DNA from: Acanthaster planci
Lineage: Eukaryota; Echinodermata; Asteroidea; Valvatida; Acanthasteridae
Direction of reading: 5' to 3'
Length of the DNA: 64,000 nt
Assembly (NCBI RefSeq): GCF_001949145.1
Contig: NW_019091380.1
Coordinates: 2,473,681 to 2,537,680 of the forward strand
Below the pieces are notes generated by a model that did not search any database, was not told where the DNA came from, and was given only the letters and a program-made list of their open reading frames with translations. A program made the position numbers and the translations under genes. Positions 1 to 13,200 of the stretch are shown here, piece by piece (within the stretch, counting starts at the first letter, position 1; each line of letters starts with the position of its first letter).

Positions 1-22
1 TTGCCTGGTATGACACACAGTT

Positions 23-163
23 TCATTTTCTAAGCAAGTTTAACTGAGCAGCAGTCATTCCACAAAAGTTAGCATCCACTTCCACTGCCGTCTTTCCCAA
101 AGCATTCCTGCATGTCCTTTGCTCTGGATTGGTGGACTTCAGATAATCCACTTCAGTGTAGCA
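23..163 (-). CDS. Candidate terminal exon, unidentified
   Basis: After an acceptor-like TTCTAG, 46 codons stay open and end in TGA (23-25). The peptide contains KSTNPEQRTCRNALGKTAVE, which looks like real coding sequence, vaguely ankyrin-like, but I do not recognise it. The open frame is phase 0, whereas exon 36 ends in phase 1, so it cannot join exon 36 directly. It may belong to another gene or need an unseen linking exon. Confidence 0.25.
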   Translation of the reverse strand, partial: CYTEVDYLKSTNPEQRTCRNALGKTAVEVDANFCGMTAAQLNLLRK

Positions 164-1179
164 CTAGAAAAATGTTACAGTTAAGTCTTTAAAACAATAT
201 TTTTAATGTTGACTAAGGCTTAATAAAAACTACAGGACGTTTATTATTTAGTTAATATCAAAGTCACTTCACATATATCCGATTTGAGCACAACATTTAC
301 TTTGTTTGCACCAGGTTACAGGTGTTCTAACATATTTGCAACTCTGCTTGAAACAAAACTAGGCATCATTTTCCCAACCCACACACAGCTGTGACACAGA
401 TTTTCAATAAAGGAGTTGGTTACACAGCAGTAAAAACTAGTCTTTTTTCAAGAGGTGTAGTTGACTTCTATTCAGAGTCCCAAAACAATTCTGACTACAA
501 CAGCAGGTGATCCAAGTCGGAACAAGCAATGTTCGCATTGGAACATTCTTAAGAATTCCAATTCTTTATATTCCCTTTGAACACCCCAATTACAGCATGA
601 TTTATTTCAGAACATATGGTAAAGTACGCAAGCTGAAATGTCTCAAGGTCTGACATATCAATCCCAGCAGAAAACTGCCATAAATAAAAAAAAATCCGGT
701 AGGATACAAATGTCAAGACCTGCAAATTTTAAAAACTGTTCAGTTCGGGTCACTCCAGTCAGCAAGCAATATTTCAGTGCTTACAGGACTCAGAAGAGAA
801 CAAATACTACACCTCTGGCATTGTAACACAGATCCATTTCTTGCTACGTTCGCACAAGGCTATTGCTGCTAAAACTTACTTCCCTCTTCCAGTGCATTAG
901 AAAACTACACCAATGGCCCACATCAAAATCTTCAGGAAGCTCACATAAGCATGTAGAACATACCACAGGGGGGGTGGAAACATTCAACTACCAACATCAA
1001 ACTCACATACGTGGACTTACAAACAACACATTGGTGTCGTTAATAGCTTGACGGCTACGCAAAACAAGGCAACATTTATCACATGGATCTGATATTTTGA
1101 TGATGGGACAAAGCAAAGCCGTAATGCTAATGCCAAAAACCAACGCAGACGATTGGATGCTGCCGCGATTCATTCTTAC
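164..1179. other. Intronic or intergenic sequence downstream of exon 36
   Basis: About 1 kb with no EGF exon and no recognisable protein on either strand. A few GTAAGT and GTGAG matches exist on the minus strand (for example near 880 and 1010) but without a convincing exon attached. Confidence 0.6.
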
Positions 1180-1293
1180 AGTCTTGACAGAAGACGCCCT
1201 CAAAACCTGGAAGGCATGCACAGCGGTAACTATTGACCAAGTCCACGCAGGCGGCTCCATTCTGACACAAATGAAACCTACAGTCATTCTCAT
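1180..1293 (-). CDS. Exon 36: EGF-like repeat, last exon clearly seen
   Basis: 114-nt phase 1-1 exon reading N-E-N-D-C across the junction; [12 protein letters not shown], then NSYRC and [10 protein letters not shown]. Acceptor CTCCTAG, donor GACT/GTAAGA. It ends in phase 1 with no stop, so the protein continues into sequence I could not assign or beyond position 1. Confidence 0.9.
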
Positions 1294-4200
1294 CTAGGAG
1301 GGCAAATATTTACAGACTCGTGAGAAAGAACAATGTGTGGTTAGGTAAGATCGGTAAATCCAAACACCTATGATGAAACAAGGAGAGAACACAAGTGAGA
1401 GGTAAGTTAAAAAACACTTCCTTCAAAACATTCAAATCTGCCCCCGTGCTTGAGAAACTTTGTGCAAAACAAATTCCCTGTGACTGGATAACAGAATTAA
1501 AAAGAAAAATTAAAATCAAAATTTTCAACTCGGTTGTTACCAACCTGCAATGGAACGGCATAACCACAGCAAATGAACTCAACAATCACCACGTCCAGGG
1601 TTGATTAAGTGAGATCAATGAACAAAATATATACAGGTGGAATATTTTTGAAGAGAATACACCTACTCTGTTCACAGTGGGTACCAGTGTAGCCAGGGAC
1701 ACATTGGCAACTGTAGGCATTCGTCAAGTCGATGCAAACCCCTCCATTAAGGCATGGCTGACTCATACACTCAAAAACCCCTGCAAGACACAATTGGGAA
1801 CCAAAACCTAATAACTGAACAATTAATCCTTACAGGACAATTTCCACTACAGGGACCATCTGAAAAGGAATGGGTTTGCGCACATTGTATACAACAGGAA
1901 CAACACTTTAAGATTTAAATTAAGTATAAAAATTCATAAATGGTCAACAAAATATGGTATCTTTCTTGGTCTATTCATATTGAGAGTCAACAGATAATCT
2001 GGGAATGAGGTTCAACACACATCCCCCCATGCAAGGCTTTTCTTTATGAGAGGACTTTCTGTCCTTTTTACCTCCATTCAGTTGATTGGTACATAGTTTC
2101 CAACAGAGAAATTTTTCAAACCCTGGACCTGATGTCCTCTGATGTAATTGTTGTTTGTTCTCAGTTTGTATTGTTATAAGGACCACATATGTGTTATACC
2201 AAGGTTACTGTAGGGACAGAAAATGCTATGAGGACATCCATAAGTCCCAACTAGGTCCAGATTGGCCTACTAAATCCTCACAGTGAAGACCAGGACATGC
2301 CAAACAGTCCTCAGTGAGCCAGTGATGAACTCCAACTCACCTGTTTCACAGTTGGTACCGGTGAAGCCAGGAACACATTGGCACTGGTAACCATTGATCA
2401 AATCAGTGCAGACTCCTCCGTTAGCACAAGGCTGACTTCTACATTCGTTAATATCTACATATTCAGATCACCAAGAGCAAAGAAAAACAGAAGTTGGTAC
2501 TCAACGGTTTCAATGCATACACAAAGTGTCAAAACCCCATGATTTATACAAACACTGGCTCCATTATTTGGCGTCTACAGCTTCATGTGAGACGGTCTTT
2601 AAGGCCTATGTAACTCTTCTAATAGCTTCAAATATTGCTCACTTATTTCACAACGTACGCCCTCATAACCTGCTTGACAGTCACACCGGAAAGCACCAAT
2701 CAGATCCTGGCACAACCCTCCATTAACACAGGGAGAACTAAAACACTCGTTGATCTCTACAAGGACAAAGAATGGAAAATCATTTTCATAAAAAATTTCT
2801 GGAAAAGCATCTAAAATATCCCCTGTGTTTGACACAGACAGCTTCACATTCCATTGTGCTAGACTTCACTAAAAATCACGTTTTGCTGGTTTTGAGCACA
2901 AATTAGCTGAGCATGTCAGATTTTGCAGACAAGCAGCATCGGCTCAGTTGATGTGAGTGGATGAAAGTAATTAATAAAGTAAATAAATAAATGAAATTCA
3001 TATCAATATTTCTCCCGCGCCAACAATACTAGTAACGTTTCTCAGTCACATGAAGCAAGTTTTAGCTAACAAGAGGTCAATTTGGCTGGTGGTTTTTTTG
3101 TGGTGTACAGTGTATATGCACATTACAACTATAAATTTCAACATCTCCAGCTAAAGTACACTTGAAGGTTACTACGGTGACTCACTGTGTCACATTTGAT
3201 ATTGGTATCTGGTGATGGAGCAACTTTATATGGCTAGTAGAGAATATTTAACTTTGTAAGTCCATTAACTGCATATAAGCCAAATAATGGCCTCAACAAT
3301 TCAGCTGGGATCTCCAAAACAGCATAAACACATACAGCTACTGTATATCATACACTGCTTAGTAAAATAGCACATATTTGCTTAGCATTAACACTTTCCC
3401 AGCCAAAAAGGTTAGAAGATCTGAGCAGTTTGTGACTGGCTGTCAGCTGTTGTTGCTCGGCACATGAACATGTTAAGCGGAATGTAATACTTCATCAGTT
3501 CACGTAGCGGAGCCAAGTATACCTACCAATTTCACAGCGTGTTCCACCGTAGCCCAGCGCACACTGACATTGATAAAAACCTATCCTGTCCTGACAGGTT
3601 GCACCATTCATGCAAGGACTGCTGGCACACTCATTGATTTCTGTAAACCAAAGGATATGGGAGCTGTCAGAAACATTCTATGAGCAAATTTTAGTGTCAA
3701 CATGGTTCCCTCCATGTTTATATTCCAACAGCGCATACCCAGTTCAAGGCTACATGCGCGCACAATAATCTGCCCTATCAGCCAGCCGTACGCCGACTCA
3801 CAGGAAAGACCTTGGCTGTTTGAAATACCCAACTGGCTTATTACAAGTGAAAAAAGAAGTCAGGCCATCCTGTAACAAGACGGATAGTGGCAAAGGAATG
3901 CCTTTTATAACAGATCACTTGAATTAGCTTATAACTTGAGATTGACTTTTATAATGGGCTTGTAAAAGCTTGACTATAACACTGGTTTAAGTCTGGTAAA
4001 CATTTTCCTAAAATTCCTACAAGCCTAAGGGGCAGATCCAGCGAGGGGGGGGGAAGAGGAACTCCCTTCCTCTGAAAAGTGTGTAAAAAGCTCCAAAATG
4101 TAGTTTCACCTCGAACAAAGGCCATAAAAGGTTCTACAAAAAATTGTCCAAAATGTTTTAGACTCCAAAAAACAATTTTACCTCTCCCTCCCCCAAACAA

Positions 4201-7200
4201 ACTTGGTTCTACCTTAGATCAGCCATTGACAGGGCTTAATTCTAAACTATGTTTACTAGTGCAACTTTCTTTGGACAAAAATCTACCTCAGCTCTCAGCA
4301 TAAACCAACAGCACTATCTCTACAAGTACTCTACAGTTGTGTTATTAATCAGGTTTTGGTATGGCATCAATGAAAGAAGCATAGTGCTTGAAACCTGCTC
4401 AAACAACCCAATAAGGTGGATCAAACTTTTTCTTTTAGAAAAACTTGGTGCAGAATTGAAGATTTGTTGGCTAAACACCACAACGTCATACACTGTACCT
4501 CAAAAAGCATTCATTTCATTGGAAAGTGTGAATGTAGAACATTATCACATTAGGTTTTATTGAAAAGCATTTTAGACAACTGCCATCTTTGGTTTCCTGA
4601 ATCCACAGTCCCCTTCCATCAAAGTACTAATCTGCACAACAATGATTAGTACCGGGCTTAAATGCTAGCAACAGTGACGTATTTGAGTCTGTCACAAGTC
4701 CCTGTAAGTCCCTGCAAGTCCATCATAAGTCATTCAGTCTTAAGCCAATTCACAAGGTATTCAAATGAGCTATGAAAAAAGCATTCCTTTGTCATTGTTC
4801 ATCACCCTGTTACTTATGACGAGCCTTGTGGCTGGACTTGTGAAAAGACTTGTGATGGACTCGAATACAACACTGACCATAATTGGCAGCTCTAACTTCT
4901 ATCTGATGCATTGATTCATTTCAAATTAAAACAGATAAGTTTAACTACCACAAAACTAACATTACAATAACTATTGTTCAGAGTTACCAATAAAGAGAAT
5001 GTTGCTATCATTATAAAGAGAACTAAAAACTCTAAAGCTTCAAAAACAAATAGAACTTACCACATTGTTCAAGAATCAAGATGTCCTTTGATTTAATGTG
5101 ATTGATGACAATGGAATGTATTAACATGATCACGGCATTAAAATGACACCAAGATATGGAATGTTAACGGGGATAAAAAAGACAGACAAAACATGTTAGG
5201 TTTACAAACACTTAAAAAAAAGCACCAAAACTGTGAACATGAACAAGTAAACAATGAAAAGACACTCAATTAATATCAAACAATACGAGACGTCAAGATA
5301 GATCCACTCAAGGAAAATAATAGAGGCAAGATCATTGTTAAAACAAAGGAATTCAACCAGAGTTCACACTATCCACACAAAATGTCTGAAGACTAACACA
5401 ATCAAGGTCACTTTAACAGCTCTTGATGAATGTGGCCCATCACGAAGTAACAATTCCGTCACATTCCAGCAACACTGTTTGAGAGCTGTTCCTGTTTGCC
5501 CAAGGCTCTGCACTCAGCAAATGGGTGAATCAACGGACTCCAAACACCAAAAACTGAAAAGGTTAGAATTAATGTTGTACTGAAAGGGAAAAAGAGGTTA
5601 ACAATCTGTGTCACTCGGCCGATACAATCAACGGAGGCAAGGTGATGACGGAAATATTTGAAGGCACATAACATCTGTGAAGACAAATGACGTGAGGGCT
5701 TGTGAACCAAGTACACGTGTAAAACTGCTTTGCTTCATAAATACACGTACATGCATTACATCATTAGTCCACAAAAACTGCATTATTACAGACACAAGAC
5801 TGGCTGTTAAATATGGACATTAGTGTGAGGGAATTAGGGTATCAACGCTTAGCCAATCAGGATGAGGATTAAGAACCTGGAATAGAAACGCGTGGGCACC
5901 AACTTACTTTAACAGAGCCTGCTCAAAGCAGAAAATATATTTAGCACATTTACTGCTGAGAAGCATCCACAACTGTTGTAAGTGTCCCGTGAGACTGTCT
6001 TGTAATTCTTGCTGAGCAAGTGTAATTTGTGCTGAACAGACTTTTGCTTCGAAATTCCATCAATAGTCTTCTCAGTAAATTAAAACCTCACAATACACAA
6101 ACACATCAAAGTTGAAATAAAATATTAAAACCCGGGTTTAATTTCAAGGCTCTGGTCACCACAAAACATCAGAAAAAACCCTACTACTAAGTTCTATGTT
6201 TGCTGTCAGTGTACTTCACATAAATTCCACAACTTAGAATTAATACAGGGAATGCAGAGAACTTCCACAGTGACAGCGTTAAACAGAGGTTATCGAAGCT
6301 CCAAAATTAGCCCCGACTCCAACGGATCTATTTGATGAAATGTTAAAGTCATGATGCCAATTACATCTCTGGTTAAAATGCCAAGGCTCTGGGTTGTACA
6401 AAGTGATGGATGATAGGACGTAAACTCACCAATGTCACAAGTTGGTCCCTGCCATCCGAGTGAACACATACAGCTGTAGGCATTCAGCACGTCCAAGCAG
6501 GTGCCTCCGTTATTGCAGGGCGAGCTGTTACACTCGTTCACCTCTGTAACAAATACATAAAGCAAATGCAGCATTGATGTTGTATTGTTAAAACTATGGC
6601 TTGTGAAGACAAACAATTTGCTTTTAACCACATGCTGCCAGGGAGCCCGGTTTCAGACACGTATTCTTTATATGCACAGCTGGGGTGCCGAAAATCGGAC
6701 AAAGGGAACTGCGCCTTGTAACAAAAGGCCCTACCCATAACAAAAGACCAGGCTGCTGGGAATTACCAGCATTTTTCACTGTCAATAGCGGAGATAATCC
6801 AGTATTGTTTTGAAACAGTATACCCCTGTCTGTGACATTCAGTGCGAGCAGAATACAACCAGGGACAAAAGCACTCTAATGCTCCAGTCATGAGTGATAC
6901 AATACCCCTGCATGCTAATCTGGCCCCTATTGAAAAGACATCAGCAGCGCACTGTGCCAGTTTCAGGAACAAAAGAAAATTACATAACAATATGGGCTCT
7001 TTTTACAAGGCAGCAGGCCTGGCCCCAATACTCCGGCATCAATAGATGTTGTCTGTCAGCTTAAAGTACCCACCAGACAGTCATTCGTGTGGGTGTAAGT
7101 GTCCGGTAAATGAAGATATGAATTTTTATAGAATTTTGAAAACAATAAAAAACGAAAAATACTCCAGCCCAGCATTTATAATGCCCCCAAGCCTAAGGTG

Positions 7201-10200
7201 GTTAACTGGGTTATGGAGGTGAAGTAGCCAAAGGAGGTAAGGCGAGGCAACTGGCCCCCTTTGGACACTTCAACCTGCACGTATGAGCCCCAAACTGGAC
7301 CAAGAGAGAGCACAATTGTCCCAGCAATGGAGGCTGTTTCGGTGGGAACTACACTTTTCTGGTTCATGAACAACTTTGAAATGCAAGCAGTGTGGTTTCC
7401 TCCCTGCCAACATAATAAACACTCCACACCGACATAGCTTTTTTTCAAATGACAGGGTGCCCCTGCTCAAGGCAGATCTGTACCAAGAAAATTAAGTGAT
7501 GACAAAAGATTACCTATGTTGCAGGTTACGCCCATCCAGCCTGGGGCACAGGTGCAATTGAAGGAGCCAATTTCATCCACACATGTTGCATTGTTCTGAC
7601 ACGGACTGCTGGCACATTCATTGATGTCTGCGTATTAAGGATAGATGAAGGAGGAATCGTTTACTCTCAAGGAATCTCACCTGAGAAGCATTTTACTATA
7701 TCTCATGCATATTCATGATGAAGAGTGGACGTTTCACTGGTCCATTCACCATTATGGGTGAGCCCATATTTCTGCTATTTTCCGGGCACATATGCAATGA
7801 TCCAAGCACAAGCCAATATGCATGAATAGTAGGCAATTCCACGGTTTACCAGAGCATTTGTGGAACTATTGAACGGGGTACATTGTATGTACAAACACGA
7901 CCCTACGTGTACATGGAAAGATGCCACCAGTGTTTTTCTACACTCAGGAAGTAAAATGAAAGTACTTCAGTAAATATAACATTAATTATTTCAGGTGGAT
8001 TGTCAACATTAGCTGTCAAAGGTGCCGAAAGTAGGCAAACTAGTTTAGACGCGAAGATGAGGGAACTACCTGGTCAACTTTTAATACCTTGGCTAGCTAA
8101 TATCCACTATCCACTTTCAAACCGTGTTCCTTTTTTTTAAAATATGAAGTTGAAAAATGGGTAAATCGCTGTAGGGTGGATTTTAAATTCCAATTTATTT
8201 CCATTCTCCGCGATTGAAAAACAAGACTCTTAACAAACGACCATCTTTAGCACTTTAAACTTCTGCTGCAGATGTATTGTCTCAACAAGCTCTCACGTGG
8301 TACTAGTAGAATGTGACTACGTCATGCACACGCGTGTAAAGGGCATCAGCGCCAGAACCAGTGCATGAACTAACAGGTGCGTGCCTACTCAATCGTTTGC
8401 ACTGCAATTCCTGCTTCCAAATGACCTCAGATTTCTGACTCTTCTGACTTTTGACTGACTCACCAACTTCACAGTGTATTCCTGTGAATCCAATGGGACA
8501 GCTACAGGTGTAGATGGTAAACATATTATTGCAGGTTGCTCCGTTCTGGCAAGGGTTGGAAATGCATGGATTGAGTTCTGAAAAGGAAAAACACACAGAA
8601 AAGGAATATAAATCAGTATTTGCAACGGATGAATGGCCATAAAATCCTAATTGAGTTATCAAATATTATCACAATCATTCTATTAACGGTTATAAAACCA
8701 AGAATTCTTTACAGAGCATCCGTGCATAGCACTACAAGGCTTCTAAAAAAAGACAATGAAGAAATATTTAGTTGTATAAGAGGGGGGAAAACCCACAGGG
8801 TCAAATAGGGGCCGAAATCCAATCCAGGTGGCAGCATAGGTGGGATTCGAACCAAGACCACAGAAAAGGAACCTCAAACAGAACTCCCAGAAAAACCTGA
8901 CCCCCCAAGTGGAAAAGCTTTCGAGCCAAATGAAGAAATCTAATACATTTATATAACAGGTTTTGCCCTTACCCAATGTATACACTGATGAACACTGTAT
9001 GCTCAGTGCTTGTCCGAGAGCTTGCGAAAAAATTCACAAGCTTACTCGGGCGGGACTCGAACCCACAACCTCCTGCTTACTAGTGCAGACGTCTTAACCA
9101 CTCGACCACTGAGCTTGCAATACATCTTGAAATCTAATACATTCAACATTCAGTGGTGTCTGACAGGTTTTCTCAATGGTTTGATTATACCCACCTATCT
9201 CACAGTTGTCTCCACTGTGTGACACCGGGCATTCACATCTGTAGCCATTCAGCAAGTCTATGCATAAACCTCCATTTAGACAGACGGTGGTGTCACACTC
9301 GTTAATGTCTGCAATACAGGGTCAGAACAAAATAATAACGAATGACAAGACACGAGGGCAAAAATTAGCACAAACTGCAAACAAAGGTTGAAAGACCTTT
9401 GACATGTAATAAATTATACAAAAATATCTAAATTTCGAAAGACGTTTTTTGATTTCTGAACACCATTCAAACAGCTTTTGTTTTCAAGGATTTTTCATAC
9501 CCTGGAAGAAGGTATACGTATCCTATTAAAAAGTGAACAAACAATTTTTTATGCAACAGTTCTCTCCTATACCAGGTAAGTCCAAGAACAATTTAAGAAG
9601 GTCTTCGACCAAGGCCAGTTAAGACTTGATTATGCAACAGTAGCAGCTCAAGTTCCTGGCAGCCAGAACAGAGCTCTCTAGTGCAACCATACTGCACGTC
9701 GCCTCCACTGCTCTAAGGCAGGAGTTGAGACAATGATGGGCATGCTCCAGCGACGACCACTTGTCAACCGGTGGATCATTTTGCCTGGTACTGGGATTGT
9801 TGTTCATGGTTTATCTAGGAAAATCAACCTGTGGTCCATGAATAGACATTGCTCAAACTGCCCAGTAATGGAAATGCTTTGGAGAGCCATCCATGGTTGA
9901 GCTCAAATAACGGATAGAGCAACATGGACTGAAACAGACGTCTTTGGATGACAAAAAATTGAAATTCGTGATCAGAGTCAGACAAAGCCATCCTGAGGAG
10001 AAACGGACACTCACCGTTATCACAGTTGGTGCCATTAAAGCCAGGGACACACTGACACACATACTGAGTGGGCAGGTTGATACACGTTGCACCGTTCTGA
10101 CAGGAGCTGGTGACGCAGTAATCAATTTCTGCCAAATTCAAAACAAACTCAATCACTTAGAGACTAAGAAACTAACAATTGAGAGAGGATACAATTGTTC

Positions 10201-13200
10201 AAGTCACTGACAAACCCTGCCATCCTCAAATAAAGAATTACTATTATTATTACTATTAATGGTTTCAATTGTATAGTTACCGCCAGCAGCAGAATTAAAA
10301 TACAAAGTACAAAATACTGAACAAAGAAAAGAAGCTACAGGTAAAGTAATTTTGTTTTAAATATGACAAAAATTCAAAATATGCAATATAACATTTCCAA
10401 AAATTTAAATTTTGGGGATGGGCACAGAGACCTCAGGAAAAGTACAGGGTTAAAGAGGTAACAGAGTACAACCATTACAAAACTGCAAAAAAATTGTTAA
10501 TTCGACATCATCTTAAAATGATTCAGGGAAAGGTATAAACAAGGGACGCAAATGAAAGGAACAGGACAAGGGAGGATTGAAGGAAAACAAGCCATGAAAA
10601 AGAAGGACTTTGTTTTAGATACATGTACAAATAGACTCGTAATGTTATGTTGCATACAATGTGGAGCAGTATGACACCTGACCCACAGATTCGGTATCTT
10701 GCTTGGCCAAGAAATCGTCACACGGAGGTAGCTATTTTTGCTATCTTGCTGTGCATGACGAATGGTACTCTCCAACAGTAATCATTAAACTATACGTATA
10801 ACACCCAGCACTGTATGCCAATGCATTAAAGGTACACACACTGCCTACACTCCTAAGTGCTATCTGCAGAACACTGGGTTCAAACATTTCATGAAGAGGG
10901 AAGTTTAGAAAAATGATACTGAACTTTTAACAAATTTTGTATTCAAACAGAACCACATTTTAATTGTGTTTGGATCACATTAATGAGTGATCTTTAAAAT
11001 CAAGCAGAATGCACTATAAACCTACGGAATAAATCCTAGTAAGAGATTAAACTACCCTTGTCCTGGGTAAATGGAAATGGAATGCTCCATGGACCACCTC
11101 AGGAGGCTAGTTACAACTGCTGATGAAAAACCATGCAATCAGTGAGCTTGTCAGGTTCTTCTGGCTCAAATCTGCATCAGTGTGAGGCATTTTTCAATAC
11201 TGGTACTTTCACTTTTCACCAATAGTGTTGTTTTCCAAGACAATTCCATTCATTTGTCTTGTGAAAATGCCCGTCATGGCTGAGTTAGGGTGGGAGTGGG
11301 TGGGGGCAGAGGGTTGAGGGGGAGGCTTATGATACCTGTCCGACACTGTGGTCCTGTGAAGCCTTCCTGGCATACACACTGGTAGCTATTCATGAGGTTG
11401 TTACAAGTCGCCCCGTTAGCACAAGGATTACTCTGACATTCATCCACATCTGCGGAGATAAAGCAAAACAAAAAATGTCATGTTCCCCGAAAGATTTAAA
11501 AGTCCTCCTAAAAAGACATGCTAACATCCCCTGATGGGTAGTTAGACTTTCTTGATACATTTTGATACAAGATTCAGCATGAGAGCATATTTTCAATGAC
11601 TATTATCTGGCAATTTTTTCAAAACGAAATTTTGGACAGCGGTAAAATTTGTTTTTCTCAACAAAACGCTACTTATAGAAATTTTACTAATTAAATTGAA
11701 AGTTGTGAAACACTACTTGTCCTAATAAAGGTACCGTCAATGTTATTTAAATCAGGGCATTACATGAAGCAAAGCCACATGTCAGACTATGGGTTTTGAG
11801 TCTTAATCGATTCCTTGTTTGAAACAATAAAGAAAACTAATTTTTAAGTAGTCTTTACAAACAGGAGCACAATATCAATCACTTCTCATAAACAAACCAA
11901 CTATTCATATTTTGGGGTTATTAATCATCCCAGCACTGAGCCTCATATAATCTGTTTCCAGTGAGGTAAAATATTTACCCTGGGTACACATGGGGCCTGT
12001 CCAGCCTGGTACACATATACAACTGTATCCATTCGGCAGGTTGATGCAAGTTCCTCCATTCAGGCAAGGAGTGCTCCCGCATTCATTGATGTCTGTGGGT
12101 AAAATCAATCCAGATTAAACATGGACATTGGCATACGACTGAGCAAGACTCTGGAATGGTTACCCCTGCAAAATGATTGGTTTGCTTCTAAAGCACAAAT
12201 TAAGAGGGCCGGATGATTGATGTTTGACTCCCAGCAGAATCTCTCTCAAAGGAAGATTCTGCTAGGATTGAAACATCATCAGGCCCTTCTGCATGTAACT
12301 GGTAATTTCTATTTGTATTTGAGGTCATTGTACATGTAGCCAGCTAGCAGTTTAAAGCAGCTTTTGTGTTACATGTTTTAAAAGCATTTTACTAGCTAAA
12401 ACATAATAGACTTACACAAATAAATCTTATTGCATAGTAAATTTACTTGCTTAGGAAAAATTGGGAGAAACCAGGTAAATTCGCAAATATTTTTACATGT
12501 ATGAGTCAATTTCACACAAATGATCGAAGACACAATGGAGAATCAAAGTAAAAATAAGGAGAGGCTGACAAACAAAAAAGCTTACATTTAATAATTCAAT
12601 ATGAAATGACGTCATCATACTAGTTCCTAAACAGTACTGGGATATAGTTTGTCCTTCCAACAACGGGAAGAAATATACTGTCTAATCCTAAGCCTGCTGG
12701 CTTCACTGATATGCCTTTAACTCTCTCCCCCCCAGCAAACTTCTGACCTTTGAGCTTATCAGTTGCGAAACATTCGGAAAAGGAGAAACTGTTTTTACAA
12801 CAAACGAATGATTATGATGATGTTTTCTGCAATTGGTGATATTTACCCAGCCCGCAGTCGTTACCGGTGTAGCCAGGTGGGCACTGGCACAGGAAAAAGT
12901 CAAACTGGTTCAAGCAAGTTGCATTGTTCTTGCAGGGGTCTCCAATACATGCATCCTTGGCTGTGAAACAACAGGAAAAGAATACAAATAAAAATACATC
13001 TTGTCCATTTCAGAGAAAAGTGAAATTCAAGGTGAGTACATTTTACTCTTGATTTCCATTTTTCCAGACACTGCTTCCATTGTTGAAACACTTAAGTATC
13101 AAACATTTAAAACATATAAAAATTAATGCCTCTGAATATATTGCCTAGCTAAACACTGCTGCTCAAGACAAACAAAACAAAGTTTCAAGGTAATTCCTGA

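Noticed and set aside
9045-9118. Functional tRNA gene
   Set aside because: Boxes A and B are present, but the acceptor stem does not pair and the sequence sits inside a SINE with target duplications.
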